NCBI GenBank assembly: GCA_028571685.1
Contig: CM053143.1
Location: forward strand, 143,688,829 to 143,752,828
Direction of reading: 5' to 3'
DNA length: 64,000 nt
DNA from: Heterohyrax brucei
Taxonomy: Eukaryota; Chordata; Mammalia; Hyracoidea; Procaviidae
The position numbers and the translations under genes are program-made. Below, one piece after another: positions 34,201 to 49,200 of the stretch. Position 1 is the stretch's first letter; every line of letters starts with the position of its first letter. Below the pieces are notes generated by a model. That model did not search any database and had not been told where the DNA came from. It saw only the letters and a program-made list of their open reading frames with translations.

Positions 34201-37200
34201 CGAATAATGCATGCCAAGGTTTGATAACAGGGTTCAACAACAGGAAACAATGACCTCAACTCTTTCAAGGTAAAGATCAATTACAGTATTCAGTCTATAC
34301 AAATGGCTTTTAAAACACTAGCTATAAAAACCTTGATTGAAGTGTTTATTCCTCTTTCCCCAAAGGACTTGGAATTTAACCTCCCTCTGTATTTAGGGAG
34401 AACCCTCACTGATACCATCCTCACTGCATCCTGGTCCCCAAACTTGAAGTCACACGGGGCTCCTTTAGGAAAAGGCCTTGATGTTTCTTGCTCTGAAAGG
34501 ATTGGATGATATTAAAGGATTCTAAGAATTACTTTGCCCCTGAAAGCTGAATGTATGGCTTCTCCTCTGTTGAGGCTGCTACAAACAGGCCAGCGCCACG
34601 CGATTATTCCTGACTCTGGTAAGACAGTTCAGGTCAGAGTAAATTTGGACTCAAATATTTATTTTTAAATTTAGTGATTTCCTCTAAATTATAGTTAATT
34701 CTGGAGAACAGAAGCAGCAATACTGAGAGCTTAATATGGGCAGGAATTTTACATGTGTTATCTTATTTAATCTTTATATTATTTCCATAAAGTAAGGACA
34801 CTAAAGCAAAGGCACGTTAAATACCTTACCAACCTTATACACTCTAGAATCCAAACTTGAATTCAGATTAAACACAACTCACATGTTTTGAACATGTCCT
34901 AATCTGAGTCAGCGTCTTTAGGACAGCAAGTGAAACCACACACTGAGGTGGTTAGTCTGATTTTGTATGTCTGTCCAACATTCCAACAGGGGATCCATCT
35001 CCCCAATACTATCCATGTCGTTCAAGTAGGGATGACCCAGGCTCTGTCCTCAGAGACAGATACACATCCCAGGCCTGTTAATGAGAAATCTACTTTTCTA
35101 GCTAATGTGATAAACACACAGAAAGGCACATGATTCAAGACAGGCCAATGAATCGTCATCAGGAAATTTACAATTGTTTTAAGAATGACAGTCATCTGTC
35201 ACTATTATCCCTAGATTTTGCAGCTCTATGAGTCAATAAATTTCCCTTTATTCTCTCTGCTCAGTTGAGCTGGGTTCTTTGTCACTTGCAAATGAAAAGA
35301 ACCTAATGAATAGAGTCCTCTTCTCAAGCCTGGAACATATGACCAACTGAACCACTCAGCTTTGTCCACTTAAAAAGAGGCCCCCTAGACCAGCTCAATC
35401 CTGTGGTCCTGACAATGCACTTGTGACATCACTCTGGCTGTCTGGCCACGTGACACCGAAGTGGGGAACCTAAGGTGTAAAGACAGCATAACGGGTCTGT
35501 CTATAGCATGGCATTACGGCAGGCATGACAGCATGGACTGTGCAGCCCAGGGTTGGTTGCACTAGTTACTGGCTGTGTGACACCGGCAACTATCTATGGT
35601 AGCTGTGCCTGACTTTCCTCATCTACTAAGTTGACATGCTGACAGTAATTACCTCATACGACTGTTTAGAGGATGAGATTTATGTATGTTCAGCACTTAA
35701 AAAAACAGTCTGGCACACAGTGGGCCTTAGACAAATGTCCATAAGGGCTACATATGTGTTGGATACTACTAATTTTCTTTTAAATTTTTATTATGTATTA
35801 GGTGACAGTTTACAGAGCAAATTGGCTTTCCAATCTATAGCCTGTAAGTACATTAAGTGTTCTATGACAGTGGTTCCATTCCCCACAACGTGCTAGCTCT
35901 CATGTTGGTTACGATTAATTTTGTGAAAGATAAGTTAGGAAGACAAATTTCAAGATAGCCCAGTTAATCAGCCACTGTGACAGTCTTGGTAAGAGACAAT
36001 AAGGGCAGCAGGAGAGGAGTGGAAATGAACGACAGACCAGAGGTACACCGAGAGTCCCGAGAGACCAACTAAGCGGAGGTGGGCCTGGCTGCACGGAGAG
36101 GCAGTGGTGAAGGTCACCTCGTGGTGTGAATGACAGTCGCTGATGTACCATCAGGTGTGCCTCTGACTCATGGCAACCCTGTTCACAATGGAGTTAGACG
36201 ACTGTTAGCCACAGCGTTTTCAATTAACTAATATTTTGAAACGGATTTCCAGGCCTTCCTTCCTAGTTTGTCTTAATCTGGAAGCACCACTGAAATCTGT
36301 TCTGCATCACTGCAGCACGCAATCCTCCACTGACAGGTGGGTGGTGGCCACGCTTGAGATGCACTGGCAGGGAATCGAACCCAGGTCTCTCACATGGAAG
36401 GTGAGAATTCTAATGCTGACCCACTACTGTCTTTTTTGAATGAATGGCAACAGAATCTGAAAACTTCAACCTTGTGTTTGGAACCAGAGAGGGGTGGGTT
36501 CACACCCTGGCCCTACCCAGTTTTTAGATGAGAGATTTTTGGAAAAATTATTTCACTTCTTTGAGGCTCAGATTTCCTAGCTAAGAATGGGGATAACAAC
36601 GAGGTTCTGTCTCAAAGGGTTTTTGTGAGGATTACATAAGACAAGGCACATTTACCAGGTGGTGCAGAAGATGGAACAGGGGTTTAGTATATTCTAGATA
36701 TCACTCATTGTAAGGTCTCAGACACTGGATTTCTTCTTGTACGTAAGTATTTTATCATTTTATCTGTATTCACTTCAGGAGCAAGAACTTACTATCCACA
36801 GTATTAGTAGAAATCTTTTTTAAATAACTAGACATTTCAAACAGCTTAAAAGAGCTGTTTGTAGACTACCATTCTTGGGCCAGGAGGACTGCAATACATG
36901 CTGACATTGACAAGGAACATGGATCAGTCTGGGGACAGGCACCAGCACTTACCTCTGACTTCTGACCACTTGTGTAAAGTTCTGGCAGCTGCATGAGTGT
37001 CTCTGCAGACACGTCCTTCTCTAAAACACCATAAATGACAGGAGGGGCCGAGGTGAAGAGGAGGTTGAAGAAGATCAGAACCCAGTAGTCAGTCATGGAT
37101 GTTCCTGAAAACCCACAGAAGAACTGGTACCAGAAAAGGAGGTTGACATAGGCCTAGGGATATAAAGGTGAACATTCAGGTCTTAGTGTCAGCAGCCTGT

Positions 37201-40200
37201 GCTAGGACCATGTATTCCTACATGCCATCTTTATCTGTGGAATTTCAGCCTCTTTGCAGTTTTTCTTGGTAAATGTTTTATTAAATCAAAACATATGCAC
37301 ATACACATGCATCTCTTACTATGTCGTGCTAGCTACAAAGCAATTCAAAACAACTTATTGTTCCCATTTTACAGATAAAAAAACTGAAGCACAGAGAAGC
37401 TAGGGGACATGCCCAAATTTACCCAGATAATAAGTGGTAAAGCTAGTACTCAAACTGATAGATATTAGCGCCAGGTGAGGAAAACCTAGCCACGTGCAGC
37501 ACAAGCACCAAATACCTGCTCATCTTCTGCTTTCTGGGTCTATACTTACTGTCTGGTGACGGAGCGAGATATGGCTGGGAGGACAACCAACTGTCCAGTT
37601 TGTCTGGAACTTAGCGGATTTCCAGGATATGAGATTCTCAATACTCAAACTAGGACAGCCCCAGGTAAACCGGGACAACTGGCCACCCTAGAGGCTACGT
37701 CAGAACATTCTAGAGTATTTTGTCTTGGGGAAACTCACCTTGCTCTCAGGCAAGGTTAAGTCACAGGAGGGGATAGCAGACTTAGATCTGAGGGTTCTGG
37801 TTTCAAGGCCTGGGGGCACTTCTTATTAATAGTGTGACTTCAGGCCCTTTTCTTAATTTCTCTGAATTTTAGTTTCCTGACTTGTTAAATAAGAATGACA
37901 AATTCAGGGGTTTGATATCAACATTACATTAGGGTGTGACGGTAACCTGCATCAGGCCCCTGGGGGGCACAGACGGCACGTGCTTGGTCGGCTGGTTCAA
38001 ACCCACCTAGCAGCACCAGAGAAGAAAGGTCTGGGGGCCTGTTTTCTAGAAGATCCCCACCACAGGCAGTTGTATGGAGTGCAGTTGTACTCCTGCATAC
38101 GTGGTTGCCATGAGTTGGATCAACTCAACAGCAATAGATATGGATGTGTGTCCCACATAAAGTACCTTACAAATGTTGAGATGTGATTATCGCTAGTGTC
38201 AGAGGTGTATCAGAACCACTCAGGACAGGGCCACAGTCTTTAGAATACAGACTAGAGTTGCTTAGTCTAGAGTGCATGATGGACAAACAACATACCCAAC
38301 TTCTGGAAACATATCATTTGGGGGTACATGTGGCCTGGGGTACAATTCTGGGCAGTGAATCTATAGTCTTCATCAGTATCACAGACACTGTCCACGGCCC
38401 AAGAACCATGGTCTTAGTATGGTAAGCGACTCACGGCTCCCAGTACAGGCACTTTCTCCACACTGAATATCGTATGCAACACAACATTACACATAGATAA
38501 AAGAGAGTTAAAAATTAAACCTGGAGGACAATGGTACGATAGGTTTCACAGCAGAAACCAACACAGGTCCTAACTCCCTGACAGTGTTCTCTCTATGAGG
38601 GAATATTCCTTCTCCTTCCAAGAACAAGTAGCATTTCCTTCTAGTATTAGGTTTCTTAACCCTTGGGTTTAATCTGGGGATGGTAGAGATGGGGTGGAGT
38701 TAGGGGAGAGTGGAAACACGTCAGAAACATGTAAAGGTATTTAAAAAATAAAGACACCAGCAATCTTCAGAGGGGTCCTCTGTAATGGTCATTGGCCACT
38801 AAGTCCTTGAATTTAAAAATACTAGCCATACATTTCTTCTGCATTATGTGAGTGAGTCAAAAATAATCTCTGTGTATTGGCCACAAACTGGCTACTTCCT
38901 CATAGCAAGCTGAGGCCCATGAGCCCAAAAAGCCCACCAGCCCCAAACTCAAATTTGCATAGTCATTTGTTTAAAAAATAGGTCAAAGTAAGCTAATTTT
39001 TAGCCACTTAGCACTTGCATGCTTTTACACACCCAGCAAAACTACACCCAATATCCACTGTCCTTAGAGAATACAATCCTGTAGTTAAAAGGACCTCTGG
39101 CTGCATATGAAAACCCTGGTAGTATAGTGGTTAAGCCCTACAGCTGCTAACCAGAAGGTCGGCAGTTCAGATCCACCAGGCACTCCTAGGAAGCTCTAGG
39201 GGGCAGTTCTACTCTGTCTATTGGGTTGCAATGAGTTGGAATCAACTCAATAGCAGTGGTGTTTTTTTTGTTTTGTTTTGTTTTTTTTCTGTAGCTACAT
39301 TTGTCCTCTGGGGTTTTCTGACCCAGAGACTCCCTACCTTGCTGCAGGAGACTGTCATCAAGTCACATGGAAGCTGTCCCCTCATTTCTCCTCCTCCCCA
39401 GGATGTTTCATGACCTCTTCTTCTAGTGGCCCCCTGCACTGAGATTCCTCTGGCTGCGGCAGATCGCTTCCTGCGTGTGCCATCAATGTCTCAGCCCCCA
39501 TAAAGAGCTTGGGCAAGGCTCTCCTGCTATCCTGGGGTCCTATCTTTCTTCTCGATCAGCCTCCAATTCCCTCAAGTTCACTACACCCAGAATCACATAT
39601 TCCGGAACAGACTTTAAGAATTTAAAATATTCTCTTAAAGCATCTGAGTTTTATTAACCTCTGAGTAAATAACAAGTTCTGACTAATGTTTAGTCAGCTG
39701 AGTCCAGGACACTTGCTCCCAATCCATTATGTAACTGTGATTGAACCACCAAGCACTCCCATTGTGCTACAGGAACAAAATGATCCTGCGGACAGACCTA
39801 CACATACACATAGACCTAAGTTACATACGTGTGGTACTCCAAACTGATCCATCTAAGTTTTTTTTTCTGTAAGTAGAGCATTTCAGTGTTGTTGTATGCT
39901 GTCAAGTTGGTTCTGACTCAGAGCAACCTTTGGTGACAGAATGGAACTGTTCCGCAGGATCTCCCAGGCTGTGTCATCCCAGGACCAGGTCACCAGGTCT
40001 CTTCTCCCCAGAAGCTACTGGTAACTCTGAACGACCAATTTCTTATTTAGCATCCAAGTGCTTAACCACTATGCCACCAGGGCAAAAGAGACTTAAGGAA
40101 TGCAATGTAAGTTCATCATGATTCTATAAAAGAGGAAGCCAAGCCGAGTGCCGTCAAGTCTGATCCGACTCATGAAACTGAACTTTTTTTGGGTGGGGGG

Positions 40201-43200
40201 GACTGAACTTTAAATGGTGTGTCAAAGGTTTTACCAGAGTCAGAAATTTAATCAAATTCTGCATTTTAAGAATGACATAATCCTAACAAAGTTGTTTTTT
40301 GTTTTGTTTTGTTTTCTTTTTTTACCATCAAGTAAGTATCAGTGCAAATACAGTGTCTAGGCTGCTAGAGAATTCTTGCATCTGTGAGTGTTAGAAGCTA
40401 CAGACTAAGACATGATACTGGTTTTCATCTGTATCTGTGTCTGCAGTAAGCCACAAGGGATACTAGTTTGGGACCAGCAAACCCTTCTTGGTCATCTCCT
40501 GTAAAACAGTAGCCAATGTTTTCATTCCCTACTGACAGGCAGTGTTAAACATTTCATAATTCTGCCTGTCACAACCTTTTTACAGGAGGTCAAAAACTGG
40601 ATTTTAAATGAAGCAGACAGGACTTAATTGAATTTAAATGCACAGGGAGTAGAAAATGCCAGCAGATGGACAAGATAGCAATTCGCTGTCAGTAGCTGAA
40701 ACACAGCACATTCTCCAATTATTTCCAGGAAGACAGCAGGAGTGCTCCCGGCTGCTTCCACACGTCCAGGCTGAGTCAGCTCAGTGCCAGGGACTTCCTC
40801 TTCAACCTTTTTACAACCATGTTTGCAAACAGTGCCAGGGACTTCCTCTTCAACCTTTTTACAACCATGTTTGCAAAAATCATAGGGAGGAATTCTCTCA
40901 AATCACATACCACGTTCTTGTAGAAAAAATAGAGAATCATGTTGGAAAGACGCGTGTAACACCAGTGCCCGTGGACAAGAAGGAGCTTGCTGAGATGTCG
41001 GAACTGAGAAATGGCAAAGTCACTGGCCATCACAGCCTGCATTGGAAAAGGACAGAGAAGGTCACTCTGAGTTATCACACATACTAGAACAGGCACGCGG
41101 CATGGGCACCCTATCATCAGGCTCAGATTAAACAGACCTGTGCTTAAACTTTATGCATATCCCCAGTGAAACCTACGAATACAGAGGGCTGCCCAGGGCT
41201 ACTCTCAGCCTTCCAATATGTAACAGGAAACAACTACTTGGTTACTATGCATGATGTAGTGGAAGCAAATAAACTTTCCAGAGAAAGGAGTCCTCGGCAA
41301 GACCTCTGTCTTCTTCAGTACAACATGCATTTTCCAGTGAGGAGAATAGTAAGGAGTATTAGAATCATGACTTTGTATAACGTATCAGGCGTGTGTGGTT
41401 TCCTCACTGTGCAGAGAAATAGCATAATTCACTTATGTCTCACATCCAACCTGCTTCTGACAGCATTCATTCTGTACAAGAAAAACGGTTGCTTGGATGA
41501 GATGCTTTTATCTGAATTTCATGTCTCAAACACCACTGTAGACACACATACATATACATGCAGACACACACCAAGCAGAGCAAGTAAGATGCTTCTTCTT
41601 CCCTATTTCATTCTCACTCTTCTTCCTCCGCCTCCTCTCTTTGTCAGTAATGTTAGGTTCTGTACTCAAACTCTTGGTAGTTTTCTTCAGTGTCAGAATT
41701 CACACAGATATTACAGGGCTAAAAACAAGCATTCCTGTGATGTAGATAGGCTCTAGATTTTAAACTGAACAGGTGAACAACACATCTAAAATTACCCAGG
41801 AAGATGCTTGGTACATAATCCAAAAACCCATTACCACTGAGTCAATTCCTACTCATGGTGATGCTATACGACAGAGTAGAACTGCCCCACAGAGTTTCCA
41901 AGCAGTGGCTGGCAGATTCAAACGGCTGACTTTTCCGTTAGCAGCTGAATGCCTAACCACTGTGCCACCAGGGCGTCAGGCACATAATACACAGTCAGAA
42001 ATAATCAATGAGTAAATGGACAAACAGCCTGCCTCCCAATTCCGGGCTACTGCAGTCAGTCTCCCTCTACTGCAGAAGTCATATCATGCAGAATGCTGCC
42101 CTTGGACAATGTCTTAGCCTGGGTTCCTGGGAGGAGCAAAACCAGTGGAGTATGCATACATAAATACGTTTAAAAAGACTTATGGAAATGGCTCCTGCAG
42201 TTGCGTAGGCTGGCAAAGCCCAAATCTGTGGCTCAGGCATCAGGCTGCAGGCTTCTCCTGACTCACGTGTTTGCAGTGGCTGATGAAGGCCAAACCAGCA
42301 GGTTAGGCATAAGGCTGCAGGTTTACAGGGTTGGGGAAGCTAGTGAATTCCAAGACCTGCAGGTCAAGTGGCAGGCCACTGGCTCAAGTTCCAAGAATCA
42401 GAAGTCAGAGGATAATGAGTTTCACGCTGGATCCAGAAACAGCTGTGCCAAAACATCCACATGTATTGGATGGTGGCCACGCCTCCAAGGAAACTGGTTT
42501 TCAACTGATAGACCTCTCACATCAGATCACAGAATGGAGGATGATTACATAATATCCATCAAACCACTAAGAACTGTGACCTAACCAAGTTGACACATAA
42601 CTTTAACCATCTCAGAAGGGCAGGTCAATGTCATGATCCTTAAGCGCCCAATATTCACTCACCTGCATGCCTTCTTGACCTGAGATCCCTATTCCGATGT
42701 CTGCCACTTGTATCATGCTAACATCATTGGCACCATCACCTTTACAAGAAGGAAAAAATTGCAAGACACATAATGAGGGCTAAAGTGGTGGCGGTTATGG
42801 GTTGCTGAGTCAGTAGTGACCCACAGAGACCCTACGTACAGCAGCACAAGTGCTGAGGAAAGGATAATCAACTTTGCAAGTCGCTAGTGGCAACTAAAGC
42901 AAATAAATCCTTCAAAGTTTATTCCTTTTCTCCAAATTACCTGGAAACTAGTCAAGCACAAACTGAACGTGGTATCCCACTGATATCAGGAAAAAGACTG
43001 TTTTAAAGTCCTTCACGTTACAGTACCTACCTGGACTAACTGCTCCTTTTCCCGTGTCACCCACTTTACTTTAAGTTCTCCAAATGTGCCCACTGCACTA
43101 GCCACTGCACATGTTTTCTCTAGACTCCTAATTTTTTCCTCATCACTCCTACTCTACTTTGCTGGATTTCAATTAGTCTTGCTATCTGCTTAATCATGAC

Positions 43201-46200
43201 CTTACTAATTCACAGAAATCTCTTCCCTTCCTTAATTTGCTGTGGCCTCAGATACCTCACAGATGTTGACTTCACTGTCCACTCTGCCAGGATTGTTCTG
43301 TGCTGTAGTCACCCACTCATGGCTCAGTCCTGCCTCATTTCCTTCAACTTTACTCACACTTAAACTAATTAGTGAGACAGTCTCTGAAATCCGTATTTAC
43401 ACTAGCAGTATGCCCCCATCCCCAACCATCCACAGCCCCAGAACTCGACTCTGTTCTTCTCAGTAGTATTTCTCACTATCTGATAAACTATGTATCTTTT
43501 TCTTCGAGTATTACACTGAATGTTCCCTTCCCTCCTGAACGTAAGTTTCCTAAGAAAACCTACTTCGTCAGCTGTATATGCTCTTTAATCTCTGTTGTTT
43601 AGAAAATTGACCAGTACCTAGAAGGTACTGTAATACATGTTGTATGAATGAACAAAAGATTTGCTCATGTCCCCAAATGCAATGAAGCTAGAGCTCCTAG
43701 GGTTTGGGTCTACGAGTCAGTACATTACTCTATTTAAGCCAGTTGAGTTGGGGTTCTGATATAGAACCAAAAGAATTCTGCCTATTGTATTGTTTTTTCT
43801 GTGTCATATCCCTACTGCCTGGTTCACAGCAGGTCCAATAGGTGATGAAGAGAAAAGAAGAAGGGAATGAAAGCAGGCAAGAGAAAAAAGTGACGAGAAA
43901 GTAAGGGAAGACGCAGTTCAAGAAAGACATACAGATATGAAGACAAAAGGACAGACAGAAAGCTCTAACTCTGGTTTGATGTAACGGGGAAAAGCACCGG
44001 GTCTGGTCCCATCTCTACTCACCAACGGCCAAGGTCATCACTCGGAGACGGCTGCGCACCAACTTGACCACCTCGCTTTTCTGAAGGGGTGTGGCTCGGC
44101 AGCAGACCACCGCTCGACACACGGCAGTCAGCTCCAGGAACTGCCTCTGAAGGCTCTCCTGCAGGGCAAACTCGAGGGTCTTCCCAGTTATAACAAGGCC
44201 CGCCCGGAGCCCCAAGTCCTGGGGGACAGGAGGCTGGTGTAAATCCTCACTTAATGGTACTTGCTCTGGAGAAGCCTGGTGATTCTTCTGAAGTTCTTTC
44301 AAAATTGAGCTCATCAGCATCTCACAGGCATCCTTGAAACAGGAGGCAAAGAGAGTCAGCCTCTGGGGATTGCACGGTGACCACAGCCAACTAGAGGGTT
44401 TTTTTCATTCTTTAGCCAACTACTGCATCAAGGCAACTACAGGCATGAATAACCTGTTCCTTTCCACGACGTCACAGCTCTCCCACAGGGAGTTCTCTGT
44501 GTATGGTGGGATGAATCAAAAGGATGGCGGTTATCTCATCTCTAACTCTACAGCTAAGAAATAGCTAGATAATTTATTCTTTATGTGTACACTGTCGCCT
44601 TTTCAAACAGCGAGTCTCAAAAGCTCTTTGGTCTTGTTCTGCCATTTGATAGATGCTTGACCTTAGGCAAATTATGCAACCTCGTTTGCCGTTAATTTTC
44701 TCGTTTGAAAAATGGGTATATTATCTGCAGCACAGTATTGTCTGTGGAATAAGTGATGGCAAGGCAAGACCATACCAGATACTTAAAATAATTATGTTTT
44801 TATCTTCTCTTTGATTCAACATCTTATTCATTCATTCATCATTCATTCACTAAGTGTTTACTGAGAACATATCAGGAACAATTTCATGTCCTAGGGAATA
44901 GATCAACAACCACAAAAATTCCTGCCCACATGGAGTATCCGTGCTGACCTAGCTATGTTCTTTGTGGTGCTTATCCCATTCGGTCTGTGTCTATTTGGTC
45001 TGTCTACTCTCTTTACTCCACCCTAGTTAGTGAGTTCTTTAAAGACATATACTATTTTTAATTTACCTGTGATGCCTTTGTAATGCCAAAAACAGTGTCA
45101 TAGGAGGCACCTGATACATATTTGTTAAATGAGTTCTACTCAAAACAACTAACAATATACTTATCCAGAAACTATTCTGTAAATGGCCACTACAGAGAAG
45201 TTGACATATCAGAAGCCTGAATTTAATTTTATACACTAAGCCTAAAATATTTCTTTCTGGAAATTTTCTTAACTGAGTCCACTGACTTTTATTTTAAATT
45301 CTGTTTTATCAGCATTTCTTAGCCTACAGCTGAATAAAGGGGGTAAGAAAAGAGTGAATACATACATACAGGCATGGCACAGCAGAGACTTAATACCTAT
45401 TATTATGGATTGAACCGTGCTCCCTCCAAATCTGTGTTGTAAATCCTAACGTGTACGCCTATGGTTATAATCCCCTTTGACGTTGTCTTACATCAATCTC
45501 TGTTTGAGATATAAAAGACATTAAACAAGCAAGCAAGAGAAGCAGAGATGGCGAAGAGAGATGCCACGTCACATGAAAATTACCCAGGAACAGAAGCTCA
45601 GAAGAGACAAGGAGCTTTCTTCAGAGCCAGCGGAGAAAGTCTTCTCCTAGAGCCAATACTCTGAATGTGCACTTCTAACCCCCTAAACTGTGAGAAGATA
45701 AGTAACTGTTTGTTAAAGTCACCCACTCATGATGTTTCTCTTAGCAGCCCTAGATTACCAGGACAACCATGTAGACTCTATAAACAAGAGGCTCAACTTC
45801 AAAATGGAGCTAAACTGCAACCTTTATGTTGGGAACAAATAATCTTATATGCTTCAAAAGCTCTGAAAGAACAGCACACAAAGCTGATCCAAGTATGCTC
45901 ATCATAGGCTCAACCTACGAGTAAAAAATTATTTTTAAAAACCTACCACAGTTTGGTTCAACTAAAGTGGTACATTTCTCAATTACTCTGCAGTTACTGA
46001 AAATTAGCATGTCTATTAAATTATCTATTTACAAGAGGAAGGAGCCCTGGTGATGCAGTGCTTAAGCACTCAGCTGCTAGACAAAAGATTGGTGGTTTGA
46101 ACTCACCCAGTGGCTCTATGGCAGAAAGACCTGGTGACCTGCTCTCATAAACTCTATGGGACAGTTCTATTCTATCACATGGGATCACTACGAGTTAAGA

Positions 46201-49200
46201 TTGAGTCGATGGCACCCAACAACGGTATTTACAAGAGATACTATTAAAATTGTATTATTAAGTGAAAAAATAGCTACAATACATTACTATGTAATGTTAT
46301 CATGAAGTCCTGTAGAGTCAGTTCCGACTCACAAAAACCCTATGTACAACAGAATGAAACATTCATTGCCCAGTCCTGCATGTAAGTGTGAATCATCATA
46401 AAACAAGATGATGTTCACTATATTCTACTGGTTACATGAAAGACCACACACGGCACGGCTACTGACAGCAAACACACAACATTTCTTGAATGCTTACAAG
46501 TCCACAGTGGATACTCAATAAATACTTCTTGAGTTGATAATTTTAAATGCCTTTAAATATAAGTTGTATATTTAGGAATACATTTTACAGACCTAATAAC
46601 TTTGCTGGTCACAAAAACCCTGTAATCAAAATCAGACCCCCCAAATTGATTCTTCCTTTTCCTTTTTAATGTTCATTGAGTTTCTCTCACATGCCAGGCA
46701 TCATTTTAAGCAACTTCTAGTTTCTCCTTTAATGTTGGCAACACTAGTATGGAATGTGGATTATTCCCATATTATAGCTATGGAAAAGGAGGCAGGAAGG
46801 TAAGTAACTTCTCAAGGTCACAGACCTGGTCAATGGTCGGCCAAGTATGTGGGCCCTGATTTCACCAACAGTTTAGGCAAGTCCTTCAAGTCACTAAAGT
46901 GGCTAGGCACTGTCTTTGGCTTAGCCCTTTACTGGTGCTGGAGTTGGCAAGGGGTTGCGGTTGCCAGGTTCCTGGGCCACTGCCAGCAGCTCTGGGAACT
47001 CACTCTGTGCGAGTAAGTAAAAACTCCTTCCTCAAAGTCTACCACCAATTTAGGTAGACTGAAAAACAAACAAAAAACTCAACCAGTTGTCTTCAAGTCA
47101 ATTCTAACTCATGGTAACCCCACGTACGCCAGAGCAGAATTGTGTTCTATAGACTTCCAGTGGCTGATTTGGGAGAAGATCACCAAGCCTTTCTTCTAAG
47201 GCACTTCTAGGCAGACTTGATCCACTAACCTTTCAGCTAGCAACTGAATACTTAACTATTTGTACTATCTGTGGATGCTGAGGTCTACTATAAAAACATG
47301 GCTAATCAAACATGACAGTGTGTGATAAACACCCAAAATACGGTCCAGAAGTGACACACAAAGGAGACAGATTCCATTCTGGAACTGATGTTCCTGGGGT
47401 CTGAAACACGGTTAGGTTTGACAGCCATGGAAGGAGACAGGAAGGACAAAAAATACACATAAATATTAGGACAGTTGTGGAGTAGTGGTTCAAAGCTCAG
47501 CTGCTAACCAAAGGGCTGGCAGTTTGAACCCTATACAGGTTTGGTGCATGTCAGAATCAACTCAGTGGCAATGGGTTTGTGTTTTTTTTTTTTTTTTTTT
47601 TTTTTTTTTGGTTTATCACTATACTAGGAATATTCTGAGAAAAAGGACATACCTATCTAACTGATTAGAATGCTTATGTTGAGAGCAGGAGGGAAAACTG
47701 GAAAAAACAGGCTGAGTTCAAACCTTTTAAAGCTTCTTATCCTTAAATACACACACGCAGGCACACACATGTACAGGTATGCACATATATCCATGTCTAC
47801 TCCCCTTCCTCCCTTGAAAACAACTCTTCAAACTTTTGGTCTGCTTGGGAGCACTACTTATGAACTACCACTAGAGGGCACTGTTATCCTGAGAGCCTAT
47901 TTTTAGAATCACAGTCAAAATATTTATTAATTTATTCACCAGATTTCAATAGAAATCATCGCTTCCTCTCACATTGAAAGGGAGATAGACTCTTGATTCA
48001 GGACTTGTTGAATTTTCCTATTATGGGCTAAGTCTTGCCAAGACCCTGCTAATTCAAGCAAGTAAATACAGAGGAAAACAATGCAATCAAAAATAAATTA
48101 AATGTTTTTTTTTCCAGCAATAACTCCCCTGAATCATTGTTATGTTTTGCTAATCCTTTAAATGGACTACAGATAGCGCCCTCCCAAGCATATGCAAAGT
48201 TGCTGTATGAAATACATAATTACCAAGAAGCTACGGGTTATCAGTTTTTCTTCCTCCTTGCATAAACCAAGTCTCCAACGGTTCATTTGCTGTGCTAAAA
48301 CAGAAAGATTGGTTTATGCTCATTATACTCACTTTACTTTGAGTATTGAGGATAAAGAGCTTATCATCTGGCTCCAGCAGTTTGCACGCATAAGCTATGT
48401 TGATAGCTGTCTCCTGCTTGTCCCCTGTCAGCATCCAGATCTTGATGCCAGCTCTCTGCAGGGCTTCTATGGACTCGGGGACTCCCTCCTGTAGGCGGTC
48501 TTCAATGCCAGTAGCACCTAGAACATGACCAATGTGCAACAGGACTTGCAAGTAAACAACCAAAAACCCAAACAGGTTCTTTACCTGCATCATATCTGTT
48601 CTAATCAACACCATCACAAACAATACAAACTACTCTAGTAATCTACAGATCCTACAGAAGTGTCACCAAAATTATATACAAAATGGTATTTTGTAAAGAA
48701 GCCTCAGGGTTCAATGGGTTTATGAAACCTATGTGTTTTCTTTTTGACTAGCATTCTTTCCTTAAACTGAGGGCTTTTGATTCAGTTATTTATGTAATCT
48801 TGTCTAAAATTATGTAATTCTATGATTCTACCCCCAAGGGAAAGGGAGGCTTTTAAAGAATGCTCTTGCTGTGAGATTAATGTCTATTTACAATGCTCTT
48901 TCATAACATGGGTCCACAATTCCCTTTTCCAGAACATTAGGTGCCAGATGTGTTCCATAATTCAAGTTTTTCAGATTAAAAAGAAGTAACAGGGTACATA
49001 TGCCGTATTTCAGAAGACCTATAAATCAAGGATATTAAGATGTCTGTCAGAAACCTGTAGGAAACCCTGGTAATGTAGTGGTTAAGTGCTATGTCTGCTA
49101 ATCAAGAGGGTGGCAGTTCAAATCCACCAGGCGCTCCTTGGAAACTCTATGGAGCGCTTCTCCTCTGTCCTACAGGGTTACTCTGATCTGGGATCAACTT

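Noticed and set aside
36140..36433. tRNA-Gly gene
   Set aside because: Only the 5' half resembles tRNA, it is degenerate, and it continues into a SINE body shared with another copy.
42201..42584. 127-codon open frame on the + strand
   Set aside because: Lies wholly within an LTR-like repeat; no conserved protein motif.
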